Below, piece after piece: positions 26,850 through 35,969 of a stretch of DNA of 64,000 bases. The number at the start of each line of letters is the position of its first letter. The first letter of the stretch is position 1. This stretch comes from CAYSWV01 sp964434865 (GTDB lineage: Bacteria > Cyanobacteriota > Cyanobacteriia > Thermostichales > Thermostichaceae), in NCBI GenBank assembly GCA_964434865.1, contig CAYSWV010000002.1, forward strand, positions 130,308 through 194,307, in the 5' to 3' direction. The position numbers were made by a program, and so were the translations under genes. Below the pieces are notes generated by a model. That model worked only from the letters and a program-made list of their open reading frames with translations, did no database searches and had not been told where the DNA came from.

Positions 26850-28817
26850 ATGGCTTTGACTCTGAGTCGGTATCAACATCTCTGGACCCATTACCCTGAT
26901 CTAGTTGCTGCTGGACTATGTGGTCTCCTAGTGGCTTTGGGAGCCTTACTCCTGGCTTTCAATTGGGTTGGGGTGGGGTTGCTTTGCTTGTTTAGTGCCT
27001 ATGGGATTGGAGGATTTGAAAGTACTCGTGCAGGGTTGACCACTCTCTGGCACGAGCATGAGCTTGATGTGGATTTGTTAATGATCATAGCCGCTCTAGG
27101 TGCAGCCACCTTAGGTATTTGGCAACAAGATTACTACTTAGTGGTTGATGGAGGCGTTCTCATCTTGATCTTCGCTATGAGTGGAGCGTTAGAAGACTAT
27201 GCGTTGCGCCGCACAGACCGTGAAATCCGTTCACTCATGCAACTCACACCCGATACAGCACGATTATGGCAGCCTGATCACGAGCAGGTGATCCCGGTTT
27301 CACAACTGCAAGTGGGCGATCGAATTCTAGTGAAACCCGGCGAGTTGATCCCAACTGATGGCTTAGTTCAATCAGGATTCAGTACACTGAACCAGGCCGC
27401 CATCACGGGTGAATCTCTGCCAGTAGAGAAGCAAGTGGGGGATACCGTTTTTGGGGGCACTTTGAATGGTCAAGGGGCTTTAGTGATTCAAATTCATCAG
27501 CCACCTGAGAGCAGTTTGATTCAGAGAGTCGTTCAATTAGTTCAAGTAGCTCAAACCACAGCACCTCCATCACAACAGTTTATTGAACGGTTTGAACGTA
27601 GCTATGCTCGTGTGATTGTCATATCCGGAGTCTTGCTAGCTCTACTTCCAGTCTGGTTTTTGAACTGGACTTGGGAAACAACAATCTATCGGTCCCTGAT
27701 TTTTTTAGTCGTTGCTTCTCCCTGTGCCTTAATGGCTGCGATCATGCCAACCTTAGTGTCAGGCATTGCTGCTGGATCTCGTCAGGGGATCTTGTTTAAA
27801 AGTGGATCTCAATTAGAGCTGTTGGGTCAGGTAAAAGCTATAGCCTTTGATAAAACTGGTACTTTGACAACAGGGGTCCTAACTGTAACTGACATCATCC
27901 CTGCAGCAGGATATACAGAGGAGCAAGTGCTTCAACTCGCTGCAGCTGTGGAAGTCCACTCCGAACATCCCATCGGCCAAGCTATTCTCACCAAAGCCAG
28001 AGCAGGCCAGCTAACCTGGGATCTTGCTACTGAGACACAGGCTTATCCTGGTCAAGGGATCTGGGGCAGCGTTAACAATCAGTCGGTTTGGATCGGAAAA
28101 GTTCTCGATCAAAGGCTTAGCTCTAACCTAGCCCGAAAGGCTTTCAGACTGGAGCAGATCGGCCACACTGTAGTTGGGGTAAGTCAGCAAGACCAACTGA
28201 TAGGCCTCATAGCAGCCTCAGATACTGTACGCCCTCAAGCTAAGCAGGCTCTCAGATCTCTCCGTCAGTTAGGGATAGAGCATATGGTTATGATGACTGG
28301 TGATCACCAGTATACAGCTCAAACCATTGCCTCTATAGTGGGCGTAGATCGAGTAGCAGCTCAGCTATTGCCAGAAGATAAAGTCAAACAGATCCAGGCG
28401 TTACAGCAAATCTATGGTACTGTTGCCATGGTTGGCGATGGCATTAATGATGCCCCTGCACTGGCCCAAGCTTCTGTTGGTGTGGCTATGGGACGCTCTG
28501 GCACAGATTTAGCCTTAGAGACGGCTGATGTGGTTTTAATGTCAGATCAACTTGAGAAGTTAGCAATGGCTGTAGATCTGGGGAGGCAATCTCAGCGCAT
28601 CATCCGGCAGAATATTGTCTTAGCTTTAGCCTCGGTTGTGATCTTACTCATTGCTAATTTTGGGTGGCAGATCAGTCTACCTCTGGGTGTTCTAGGGCAT
28701 GAAGGATCCACGTTACTGGTGACCTTAAATGGATTGAGACTCTTAGGCTATCAGAAGCAGAGGTTGATCAGTGATGGCGACGATCTAGATCTACTTACCC
28801 AGTTAGGTAAGCCCTAA
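26850..28817 (+). CDS. coaT: CoaT, cobalt-exporting P1B-type ATPase
   Basis: Heavy-metal P-type ATPase, 655 aa. It has the transmembrane metal motif SPC (S290-P291-C292) characteristic of the cobalt-type P1B-4 group rather than the CPC of copper and zinc pumps. Other motifs are TGES, the phosphorylation site DKTGT (D334), SEHPIG, and MVGDGINDAPALAQA. There is no N-terminal CxxC metal-binding domain, and the few membrane helices also fit P1B-4. I chose ATG 26850, since an in-frame GTG at 26826 would begin only 3 nt after the -10 element. Transcription is expected from the CoaR promoter. Confidence 0.93.
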   Translation: MALTLSRYQHLWTHYPDLVAAGLCGLLVALGALLLAFNWVGVGLLCLFSAYGIGGFESTRAGLTTLWHEHELDVDLLMIIAALGAATLGIWQQDYYLVVDGGVLILIFAMSGALEDYALRRTDREIRSLMQLTPDTARLWQPDHEQVIPVSQLQVGDRILVKPGELIPTDGLVQSGFSTLNQAAITGESLPVEKQVGDTVFGGTLNGQGALVIQIHQPPESSLIQRVVQLVQVAQTTAPPSQQFIERFERSYARVIVISGVLLALLPVWFLNWTWETTIYRSLIFLVVASPCALMAAIMPTLVSGIAAGSRQGILFKSGSQLELLGQVKAIAFDKTGTLTTGVLTVTDIIPAAGYTEEQVLQLAAAVEVHSEHPIGQAILTKARAGQLTWDLATETQAYPGQGIWGSVNNQSVWIGKVLDQRLSSNLARKAFRLEQIGHTVVGVSQQDQLIGLIAASDTVRPQAKQALRSLRQLGIEHMVMMTGDHQYTAQTIASIVGVDRVAAQLLPEDKVKQIQALQQIYGTVAMVGDGINDAPALAQASVGVAMGRSGTDLALETADVVLMSDQLEKLAMAVDLGRQSQRIIRQNIVLALASVVILLIANFGWQISLPLGVLGHEGSTLLVTLNGLRLLGYQKQRLISDGDDLDLLTQLGKP

Positions 28818-28865
28818 AAAAGAGCTTTTGACCTGACCCATCGAGTTGTTGCTACTGGCATGATG

Positions 28866-29933
28866 CTAACACTGAGTCTGCCTCTGCAGAATGGCTGTGA
28901 TAACAATAGGAGACCCGATCAAGGCCGTAATGGCATTTAGAGGTAAAACACTGTCGTGGCCAGGCAGTTGAGCGATCAGGTCTGCTACTAAAGCCAGGAT
29001 AGATCCCAGAAGGAGAGTACCTGGTACCAGAACACAATGATCGACGGTTTTGAAGCAACGCCTGGCTAGATGAGGAACGGCAACACCAATAAAGGAAATC
29101 GGTCCACAGAAAGCTGTGACAACTCCAGTGAGTAGAGCTGAGATCCCAATCAACCAGACTCTGGCCACTTGTGTAGCTAGTCCTAAACTCTGAGCTTGGG
29201 TTTCTCCTAACAAGAGCACATTCATGACTTTACTCATACCAAATGCAAAGATCAGAGCCAGCCCTACTGTAGAACCTAGGATCCAGAGCTGTTGTTGGGT
29301 TACGTTACTGAAGCTACCAAACGTCCAGTTAAGATAGGTTTGAATTTGTTCAGTCAAACTAAACTGAAGTAACACCGTGACTAGAGCATTAGTGACGTAG
29401 CCTAGCATCAATCCTAAAAGCAGCAATGTCAGACTGTTTCGGACTCGCTGGGCTACCATTAACACAATCAACAGCGTTGACACGGATCCACAAAATGCTG
29501 CTGCTGTAATTCCAACATCGCTGACAAAACGGAACGATTGAGTCAATTCAGTTAGTCCCAACCACTGGACTCCCAATACGATGAGAGCCACCCCCAAACT
29601 CGCACCTGAATTGATGCCCAAAATGAAAGGACCTGCCAGTGGGTTGGCAAACAGGGTTTGCATTTGTAGGCCACTGACTGATAAAGCTGCACCAGACAAT
29701 GCTGCTGTGATAGCTTTAGGTAAGCGAAACTGGAGAATAATCGAAGTCCAGGTATTCCGATCAGGTTCTCCCCCCACCAGAATAGTTAGCACTTGATCAA
29801 GAGGAATTGTGACTGATCCAGCGCCCAAATTGATACCAAACATAATGATGAGAAGACCCATCAACCCCATCATCAATAAGGTGACTCGGTAGTGATGAAC
29901 TCGCAAGAAAGATGACTGCGAAAAGTCTGCCAT
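28866..29933 (-). CDS. FecCD/BtuC-type ABC transporter permease
   Basis: Inner-membrane permease of the iron-siderophore/vitamin B12 ABC family, 355 aa, with about ten membrane helices. Signature segments are FRLPKAITAALSGAALSVSG, QTLFANPLAGPFILGINSGA, GLMLGYVTNALV, and a C-terminal FIGVAVPHLARR followed by DLIAQLPGHDSVLPLNAITALIGSPIVI. It is the last gene of the riboswitch-controlled operon, 3 nt after the phosphodiesterase gene. The cobalamin riboswitch and TonB receptor point to a corrinoid as substrate, hence a BtuC role, although the family alone cannot tell B12 from haem or siderophores. Confidence 0.9.
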   Translation of the reverse strand: MADFSQSSFLRVHHYRVTLLMMGLMGLLIIMFGINLGAGSVTIPLDQVLTILVGGEPDRNTWTSIILQFRLPKAITAALSGAALSVSGLQMQTLFANPLAGPFILGINSGASLGVALIVLGVQWLGLTELTQSFRFVSDVGITAAAFCGSVSTLLIVLMVAQRVRNSLTLLLLGLMLGYVTNALVTVLLQFSLTEQIQTYLNWTFGSFSNVTQQQLWILGSTVGLALIFAFGMSKVMNVLLLGETQAQSLGLATQVARVWLIGISALLTGVVTAFCGPISFIGVAVPHLARRCFKTVDHCVLVPGTLLLGSILALVADLIAQLPGHDSVLPLNAITALIGSPIVITAILQRQTQC

Positions 29934-29936
29934 GAT

Positions 29937-30686
29937 CTAGATCTCCCAAGGCACCCGGCGGACAACTGTTGTGTGAGATCCATCAGGATCTAGCGTAATC
30001 AACCGGTAGCCAGGTAACTGTAGGTCTTGAGCAGGAGTAACCTCAGAGGGGATAACCTGGAGACAAGTAGAGGGTGTGGTGTAAAAATGGGTATCATGTC
30101 GAGTCTGGTGAGAGGCGAGATGAACATGTCCGGTGAGCACGATCTGGACCTGAGGATAGCCATCAAGCAGTTGCAGCAGTTGAGCTGAGTTTTGCACTCG
30201 AATCTGATCCAGCCAGGCAATCCCGGTGGGTAGGACATGGTGATGTAGCACCAGCATGGTAGGTTTATCCGAGCTTTCTAATATCGTCTCAAGTTGAGAG
30301 AGATCTTGCTGAGTTAAGTAACCTTCACCCCACTGAGCAGATGTGAGTACAGAGTTAAGGAGGATCACATGCCAGCCTCCCCCTTGTAGAACCTTTTGAG
30401 CGGAGAACGGTGGGCCCACTAAAGTATCAGCAAGAGGTGCTAACTGATCATGATTACCTGGTATCCAGTAGCAAGGCAGTTGAAGTGGCTCCAGCAGATC
30501 ATAGAGGTGTTGATAAGCAGCTCGTGATCCAGAGTCAGCAAGATCTCCAGTCAGCAAGATGCCATGCACTGTTTCAGTAGCTATTTGATCTAGAACAGCT
30601 TTAAGCGTGTGCCAGGTCTGACAACCTCGTAGCCTGGATGAGGGTGAATCAAGTAAGTGGGTGTCTGTGATTTGAGCCAGTATCAT
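29937..30686 (-). CDS. CpdA-like class III cyclic-nucleotide phosphodiesterase family protein
   Basis: A 249-aa calcineurin-like metallophosphoesterase with all metal-binding motifs: D8-x-H10 (ITDTHL), GDLAD (47-51), GNHD (77-80), LHHH (147-150) and GHVH (186-189). The overall layout matches CpdA (cAMP phosphodiesterase) and relatives. It sits within a B12-uptake operon, 28 nt after the binding-protein gene and 3 nt before the permease gene, so it is very probably cotranslated with them. No such enzyme is part of the classical Btu system. It could hydrolyse cyclic nucleotides or act on a phosphoester in the corrinoid lower loop; the sequence does not decide. Confidence 0.88.
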   Translation of the reverse strand: MILAQITDTHLLDSPSSRLRGCQTWHTLKAVLDQIATETVHGILLTGDLADSGSRAAYQHLYDLLEPLQLPCYWIPGNHDQLAPLADTLVGPPFSAQKVLQGGGWHVILLNSVLTSAQWGEGYLTQQDLSQLETILESSDKPTMLVLHHHVLPTGIAWLDQIRVQNSAQLLQLLDGYPQVQIVLTGHVHLASHQTRHDTHFYTTPSTCLQVIPSEVTPAQDLQLPGYRLITLDPDGSHTTVVRRVPWEI

Positions 30687-30714
30687 GTTAGTTATTCCAA
30701 CATCATGTTAGTTG

Positions 30715-31890
30715 TCATGGATCAACCTGTCGGTAGTAAATGAGGTCATGCTCAGGTAATAAGTCAGGATGAAAGATCTTAATCAGATCTGACAAAATCA
30801 AGTGGGGATTTATAAGACCACCCTCCCAATAGTCATTACCACCATTGGCGTTTAGTCGAGCATTGGGAATAAAGATCTGTCCTGTTTGAAAAGCTTGAAA
30901 TTCTTGATATCTTTCATCTTCAGCCAAAATATCCGCTTTACTCCTCCAAGATTGCTTGCCATCAAGCCAAACCTCAGCTGTAGCAGCCCGGTCAAACACG
31001 GTTTCTACACTTAAGGCTAAACTGCCTGCTGTTGGATTTTCAGACCACAGATAATCAGCCCCGGCATCTTTTAAAAAGCGTGCAGCAAAACTATCACCCC
31101 CAGGGACATACCACACTCCACTAAAGTTTCCCCCTACCATGACCGTGGGCCTTTCATCCACAGCTTTTACTCGATCTTGAAGTGACTCATAAGATTGAAC
31201 CATGGCATTGAAAACAGAGTCTGCTTTTTGCTCTTGGTTAAAGAAAAGAGCTGTAAACTTGATCCATTCCGCCCGCCCTAAGGGTGAGGTTTCCATATAT
31301 TCAGCATTCAAGGCTACTGACAATCCTATTTCTTTAAGTTTAGGGTGAACATCTCGCTCTGGATCTCCTGTACCAAAGGCCATGACCAAATCTGGATCTA
31401 GGTCCACTACTCGTTCTAGATCTAGAGTCCCTCCCTGACTCACTTGTTGGATCGCACCTTGTTCAATCCTGTCAATTACGGCTGCTGTACTGATTAATCG
31501 AGTATCACTGACCCCTACCAATGCATCCAGCTGATCTAGTTTGTCTAAGTGGGGTAGATGCGTAGTGGAAAGAGTCACAATACTTTGAATGGGGATGGAA
31601 ATGATGTGAGCGTCTGGATAGCCAGAGGGGGTCGGTGTTCCACATTGAACTAATAAGTAGGTGAAGTTTCGATCAGCCTCTTTCCAGGGGGTGCTAAGAG
31701 TTACCACCTTGTAATGATTGTGATAGTCAACGGTAATCTCCTCAGCGTATTGAAACTCTGCTTTACTAGGAAAGTGATCAAAGTTAGGATCATGGTGGCC
31801 TTGCTCACAGTGCTGTGTAGCTAGCGATGCCGTAGTTTGAGCCCCTGTCACGATCAGACCTATGAGTAAGACCTGAAACAGTTTCATCAT
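30715..31890 (-). CDS. ABC transporter substrate-binding protein (BtuF/FepB-like)
   Basis: Periplasmic binding protein of the helical-backbone type III family, 391 aa, with an N-terminal signal peptide (MMKLFQVLLIGLIVTGAQTT). Family segments are LSTTHLPHLDKLDQLDALVG, LDLERVVDLDPDLVMAFG, EYMETSPLGRAEWIKFTALFF, and GGNDYWEGGLINPHLILSDL. Start ATG 31890 overlaps the ATPase stop (ATGA). The operon, with a cobalamin riboswitch at its head, suggests a corrinoid ligand; close relatives are often annotated for iron or B12. Confidence 0.88.
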   Translation of the reverse strand: MMKLFQVLLIGLIVTGAQTTASLATQHCEQGHHDPNFDHFPSKAEFQYAEEITVDYHNHYKVVTLSTPWKEADRNFTYLLVQCGTPTPSGYPDAHIISIPIQSIVTLSTTHLPHLDKLDQLDALVGVSDTRLISTAAVIDRIEQGAIQQVSQGGTLDLERVVDLDPDLVMAFGTGDPERDVHPKLKEIGLSVALNAEYMETSPLGRAEWIKFTALFFNQEQKADSVFNAMVQSYESLQDRVKAVDERPTVMVGGNFSGVWYVPGGDSFAARFLKDAGADYLWSENPTAGSLALSVETVFDRAATAEVWLDGKQSWRSKADILAEDERYQEFQAFQTGQIFIPNARLNANGGNDYWEGGLINPHLILSDLIKIFHPDLLPEHDLIYYRQVDP

Positions 31891-32735
31891 GATTCTGGTC
31901 CTCCACACGCCTGTCTAGCGAGTCTCTTAATCTGTTGATCGATGGGAGAGGCCCGCAGACCCATTGGGCATATCTGAAGACCTACAGGTGTGGACACAAC
32001 GACCACTTCAATCCCAAAGACGTCCACTAAATGGTGAGATGTTAAGACTTGTTCTGGGTGACCGATTATTTGAAGTTGGCCCTCATACAGTAAAGCCAGG
32101 CGATCACTATAGCGGGCGGCTAGATTAACATCATGGAGTACCGTTACGAGCGCTAGCCCTTGAGCTTGATTGAGATATTTGAGAACGTCTAGAATTTCAA
32201 TTTGATACCGTAGATCAAGGAAAGTTGTAGGTTCATCTAGAAGCAATACTTGTGGATCTTGAGCCAACGCTAGTGCCAGAAATGCTCGTTGCCGCTCTCC
32301 ACCTGAAAGGGTTTCCAAGGGTCGATCTCTCAACCCATCTAATTGAGTTTGATCTAAACAAAGCGTGACTTTTTCCCGATCTGCAGAGGTGAGCGTCCAC
32401 TGCCACCAGGTTTGATACGGGGACCGACCCAGTGATACTAACTGTTCAACAGTCAGGCCATTGGGCAACTCTTGATGTTGAGGCAACATAGCCAGTTGTT
32501 GAGCGACTTGTTTAGGTGGCAGGCTATGAATTGCATTACCGTCTAACCAGACAATACCTTGTTGAAAGGGCAGGAGGCCACTGAGAGATTTCAACAACGT
32601 TGACTTCCCCGATCCATTGGGACCAATCAGGCTGATCCATTCCCCCGGGGCCAAAGAGAACTGAATGCCTTGCAGCGCTGCTCGGCTAGGATAGTTAACA
32701 TGAAGGTTCTGGGCTTTTAACAGTGAGGGTTGCAT
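31887..32735 (-). CDS. FecE/BtuD-type ABC transporter ATPase
   Basis: Cytoplasmic ATPase, 282 aa, with Walker A GPNGSGKST (38-46), Q-loop LPQHQEL, signature LSGGERQR (143-150), Walker B LLLDEP (164-169) and the H-loop VLHDVNLAARYSD. The sequence belongs to the iron/B12 importer class. The ATG is in a TAATG overlap with the 2Fe-2S gene upstream, and the stop overlaps the binding-protein start, so the three are translationally coupled. It should power the permease encoded two genes downstream. Confidence 0.92.
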   Translation of the reverse strand: MQPSLLKAQNLHVNYPSRAALQGIQFSLAPGEWISLIGPNGSGKSTLLKSLSGLLPFQQGIVWLDGNAIHSLPPKQVAQQLAMLPQHQELPNGLTVEQLVSLGRSPYQTWWQWTLTSADREKVTLCLDQTQLDGLRDRPLETLSGGERQRAFLALALAQDPQVLLLDEPTTFLDLRYQIEILDVLKYLNQAQGLALVTVLHDVNLAARYSDRLALLYEGQLQIIGHPEQVLTSHHLVDVFGIEVVVVSTPVGLQICPMGLRASPIDQQIKRLARQACGGPES

Positions 32736-33613
32736 TAGATTGATTTCACTGGCGGATAGAGGTGATCAGTCACTTTGTGGCCTTGAACCCAATCATCAAA
32801 GACAATCCGACGAGCCACATCGGGTGTCACACGGGTGTACCAAGTTTGATCCTGGGAGGAAAAGACCACCGGACCTAACTGACAGACTTCCAAACAACCC
32901 GACGTGCGAACATCTACTTCAATCCCAGCCTCTTGGACAGCAGCTAACAAAGCCTCATGGATCGGCTGCCATTTACGCGAGGGTAAACACCGACCTGATC
33001 GGCATACGGCTAGATAGGGGCGTTTCAAAGGATTAGTAGAAAACGGAATCGGGCGCTCACCCAAGACATAGATCTGGCGTAACTCTTCGTAGAGGCCTAG
33101 TTTCTCTAGCTTGGGCTTACCTTCAGGGAGTAACTCTTCATCCTCTCCAACCAAAGGATTGGGCAAAAATAACGTCATCATCTTTTCACCCGATCCGTTC
33201 CAAAACTGAATGCCCCAACTACGGGGCTGATCGGCAGCATTGAACCGACGATACAGGCTAGCCCGACTCACCAAACGTTGTTGACGGAGGTCTGGAGGCG
33301 TTTGCTTGAGGGGACCCCCTTGATGCTCTTCCAGACAAAGGTGGAGATGCCAGGATTCCGTCACAACTGTTAAATAACCATCATAGATCAAACAGATTTT
33401 AGGAGGTTGAGTAAATTCCAACTCCAGGACACTCCCCTCCACCACATGACCAATCTGAACCTCTTGCCAACGCTCCTGGAAAAGGGTGTATAGCAAAGGC
33501 CCCGTTACATCGATAGTTGAGGGGATATCTTCATATTCAATTCGCCCCCCCTGAGATAACGTCTCGGTTGTGATCTGTTGCAAGGGGGTAACCCATGGCT
33601 GGAACTCACTCAT
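32735..33613 (-). CDS. thioredoxin-like 2Fe-2S ferredoxin domain protein
   Basis: A 292-aa cytoplasmic protein. The C-terminal 95 residues (YLAVCRSGRCLPSRKW ... RTSGCLEVCQLGPVV) form a thioredoxin-like ferredoxin domain with cysteines C204, C209, C240, C244, suitable for a 2Fe-2S cluster. The N-terminal 190 residues contain WHLHLCLEEH (H89, H91, C93) and SWGIQFWNGSGEKMMTLFLPNP; I know this arrangement only as an uncharacterised cyanobacterial type. Placed second in a B12-riboswitch operon, it may reduce or sequester an imported corrinoid, or bind a tetrapyrrole; that is inference. Start ATG follows an AAGGAGAG site. Confidence 0.82.
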   Translation of the reverse strand: MSEFQPWVTPLQQITTETLSQGGRIEYEDIPSTIDVTGPLLYTLFQERWQEVQIGHVVEGSVLELEFTQPPKICLIYDGYLTVVTESWHLHLCLEEHQGGPLKQTPPDLRQQRLVSRASLYRRFNAADQPRSWGIQFWNGSGEKMMTLFLPNPLVGEDEELLPEGKPKLEKLGLYEELRQIYVLGERPIPFSTNPLKRPYLAVCRSGRCLPSRKWQPIHEALLAAVQEAGIEVDVRTSGCLEVCQLGPVVFSSQDQTWYTRVTPDVARRIVFDDWVQGHKVTDHLYPPVKSI

Positions 33614-33630
33614 GTTGATCTCTCCTTAAT

Positions 33631-33680
33631 AGTCACGAATAGTCACGAATAGTCACGAATAGTCACGAATAGTCACGCTT
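33631..33680. repeat. 10-bp tandem repeat between btuB-like and 2Fe-2S genes
   Basis: AGTCACGAAT occurs four times perfectly (33631-33670), with a fifth partial copy (AGTCACG). It fills most of the 65-nt gap within the operon, just before the Shine-Dalgarno sequence of the 2Fe-2S gene. Confidence 0.97.
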
Positions 33681-35820
33681 AAAACGTTGAACCTAGCCCC
33701 ACTCGGACATTAGTACCCACACCCGGAAAACCAGGGAATTCTTGATATTGCTGATCAAATAGATTATCTACACTAGCATTGAGAATCCACTGGTCATAAA
33801 CAGGGATCCGCAGCTTTAGATCAACAGTTGTATAGCTGGGTAGCATCTCAGTATTAGCATTATCCACAAATCGTTCTCCAATCTGATGCAGCAGCAGCCC
33901 AATATAGAGGCCTTGAGGATTTTCGTAAGCTAGACCCAGGTTAAGGCTCTCAGCCCCAATAAACCCTAACTCATTCCCCACTTGTGTAGTATCTTGAGCT
34001 TCCTCGATTCTTGGATCATTAAGACTATAATTAGCGAAGAGATACCAGTTCTCAGCAATTTGAAAGTTCAAAGCAGCTTCTAACCCTTCAGCTCGGACTC
34101 GACCAATGTTGGTGTAGGTACTCGGATCCCCAAATTCAAACGCAATCAGATCGTCAATGTCATTGAGGTAATAGGTGAGCTGTAACAACCCACGAGTGCC
34201 CAACTGTTGATCTAGGCCGATATCAAAACTATCACCTCGTTCTGGCTTGAGGTTAGGATTGCCGACTACATTAAATGCACCTAACCCTTCCAAGTTGACA
34301 ATGAGAGGAGCCCGAAAACTGCGGGCATAGTTGGCTCGTAAAACAGTGGAGTCAGTCAAGTTCCAACGGATCCCAGCGCTAGGAGAGGTCACGGATCCAT
34401 TGACCAAACTACTCGTATCTTGCCGTAGACCCAAGTTAAAACTCAGAGCTGGAGAGAAGTCAACCCAATACTGAGCAAACAAAGCACCCTGGCTGATATC
34501 ACCGTCATAGTTAGTGGTCAGAGTTTCAGCTGCAAAGTCAAATGTGGTGTTCTCGGCAGTCACGGTACGGTAGTCTACCCCGTAGGTTAATGTTTGGTTG
34601 CTAGCTAATGGCCAGTCGTGTTGGAGTTGGGCCCCTAGGGCTGTCCGATTAATATCATCTAATGTGCCAAAGGTGGATGGATCAGGATTATTGAACTCAT
34701 AGTTCAGCACATCTACATACAAACGAGCTGTGAGTTGTGACTGAGCATCGGCTCCCAGTTGCACTTGATAAGTTAGATCGCTCAGCCAGTTTTGCGTTAC
34801 CTGTCGAGCTAAAGGTGTTAAGGTATTAAATTCACCTAGGCTACCTGGAATCGGAACCCCCCCAGCGACTCCAAAATCTTTGGCTAGGTACAGACTGTTG
34901 AAAGTTAAGCGTTGCCGATCAGTGATATCTAGATCCAATTTCAGATTGGCATTATTGTAGGTAACCTCTGCATTATCGCGAGTTGTACTCAAGCCAATGT
35001 CATCAATGGTAAAGGGAAAATCATTGGTGGCCTGGATCCGGTTGTAACCCATCACCCAACCTAAGCGTTGACTACGACCCCGCAGTTCTATCTCTTGTTG
35101 GTTGAGATCAAAACTCCCAGCTTCTAAACTTACATTCAATTCTGGCTCTACGCCTGGATCACGACTGATAATATTGATCAAGCCACCAATGGCATCGGAT
35201 CCATATAGAGTCGAGCCACCACCTGGAATCACTTCAATCCGTTCTACAGCGTTGGTTGTAATCTCCGACAAGTCAAAGCCACCGAAGAAACCAATGTCAT
35301 TGATCGGACGACCATCTAGTAGGATCAAGACTTGAGATGAAGCAGCACCTCTTAAAAACTGACCACTCAAAGCCCCCAATTGTCCACCCGCTGTACCATC
35401 ACTGATTAGCCCCGGAAGATATCTGAGGGCCTCTTGAACTGTGCGCGATCCTTGAGCTTCAATTTGCTCTCGTGTCACCACATAAGCAGGGCGACTAGAC
35501 TCACCAACTGTGCCTTCTCGACGGAAGGGGGTGTACAAAGGCTGTTGCAGAATATCTTTGGTGAGAGAGGCCGGCAGTGATAAAACCTCAGCAGACTCTT
35601 CCACTGTTTCCAATTCAGTTGAGCTCTGATCTTCAGGGGGGTCTGTACTGCTTTGAGCTAGGATGCTGTTATTTTCACGATCTGAAGGGATGGACTGGAG
35701 ATGATCAGCTGCATGGGATACCTCCAGATTTTGTTTGTAAAAGATTTCTTGAGCGACAGCTTCCTTGCAACAAACAACAGAGAGTGCTAGCGCACCCGAC
35801 AATAAGCAATAAACCTTCAT
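33679..35820 (-). CDS. TonB-dependent outer-membrane receptor (BtuB-like)
   Basis: Outer-membrane gated channel, 713 aa, with signal peptide (residues 1-23), an acidic linker (about 25-95), a plug domain (TREQIEAQGSRTVQEALRYL; LILLDGRPIND; VERIEVIPGGGSTLYGSDAI), and a 22-strand-type barrel ending in the canonical terminal phenylalanine (VRVGLGSTF). The cobalamin riboswitch immediately upstream identifies a cobalamin/corrinoid receptor role. The Shine-Dalgarno GAGGT lies 4 nt before the ATG, inside the riboswitch expression platform. First gene of a six-gene operon. Confidence 0.92.
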   Translation of the reverse strand: MKVYCLLSGALALSVVCCKEAVAQEIFYKQNLEVSHAADHLQSIPSDRENNSILAQSSTDPPEDQSSTELETVEESAEVLSLPASLTKDILQQPLYTPFRREGTVGESSRPAYVVTREQIEAQGSRTVQEALRYLPGLISDGTAGGQLGALSGQFLRGAASSQVLILLDGRPINDIGFFGGFDLSEITTNAVERIEVIPGGGSTLYGSDAIGGLINIISRDPGVEPELNVSLEAGSFDLNQQEIELRGRSQRLGWVMGYNRIQATNDFPFTIDDIGLSTTRDNAEVTYNNANLKLDLDITDRQRLTFNSLYLAKDFGVAGGVPIPGSLGEFNTLTPLARQVTQNWLSDLTYQVQLGADAQSQLTARLYVDVLNYEFNNPDPSTFGTLDDINRTALGAQLQHDWPLASNQTLTYGVDYRTVTAENTTFDFAAETLTTNYDGDISQGALFAQYWVDFSPALSFNLGLRQDTSSLVNGSVTSPSAGIRWNLTDSTVLRANYARSFRAPLIVNLEGLGAFNVVGNPNLKPERGDSFDIGLDQQLGTRGLLQLTYYLNDIDDLIAFEFGDPSTYTNIGRVRAEGLEAALNFQIAENWYLFANYSLNDPRIEEAQDTTQVGNELGFIGAESLNLGLAYENPQGLYIGLLLHQIGERFVDNANTEMLPSYTTVDLKLRIPVYDQWILNASVDNLFDQQYQEFPGFPGVGTNVRVGLGSTF

Positions 35821-35855
35821 CCGTACCTCGCAGATAAAAGTAGGGTTGATAAGAC

Positions 35856-35969
35856 ATCGGCGGGCATTCTGACTAAGAGATCAAGATCTCAATACAGTTG
35901 CGGGACAGCGCCAGACTCACACTGGTCTTTCCCCGTTTCCTCTGATGGCTGCTCCCCACCAGAACCGAT
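35856..35969 (-). promoter_or_regulatory. cobalamin riboswitch
   Basis: On the minus strand the conserved core is clear: CGGGGAAA, a GTGAGTCTGGCGCTGTCCCGC hairpin region with the CCCGCAACTGT block, and the B12 box AGTCAGAATGCCCGCC (35874-35859). The outer P1 stem is formed by ATCGG (35969-35965) and CCGAT (35860-35856). It ends 35 nt before the btuB-like start, so binding of adenosylcobalamin probably represses translation or transcription of the whole operon. A TATAGT -10-like box lies just upstream, near 35980. Confidence 0.95.

Noticed and set aside
33631..33680. CRISPR-like array
   Set aside because: Repeats are 10 bp, contiguous, and have no spacers. No CRISPR-type repeat-spacer pattern or cas gene was seen anywhere in the window.
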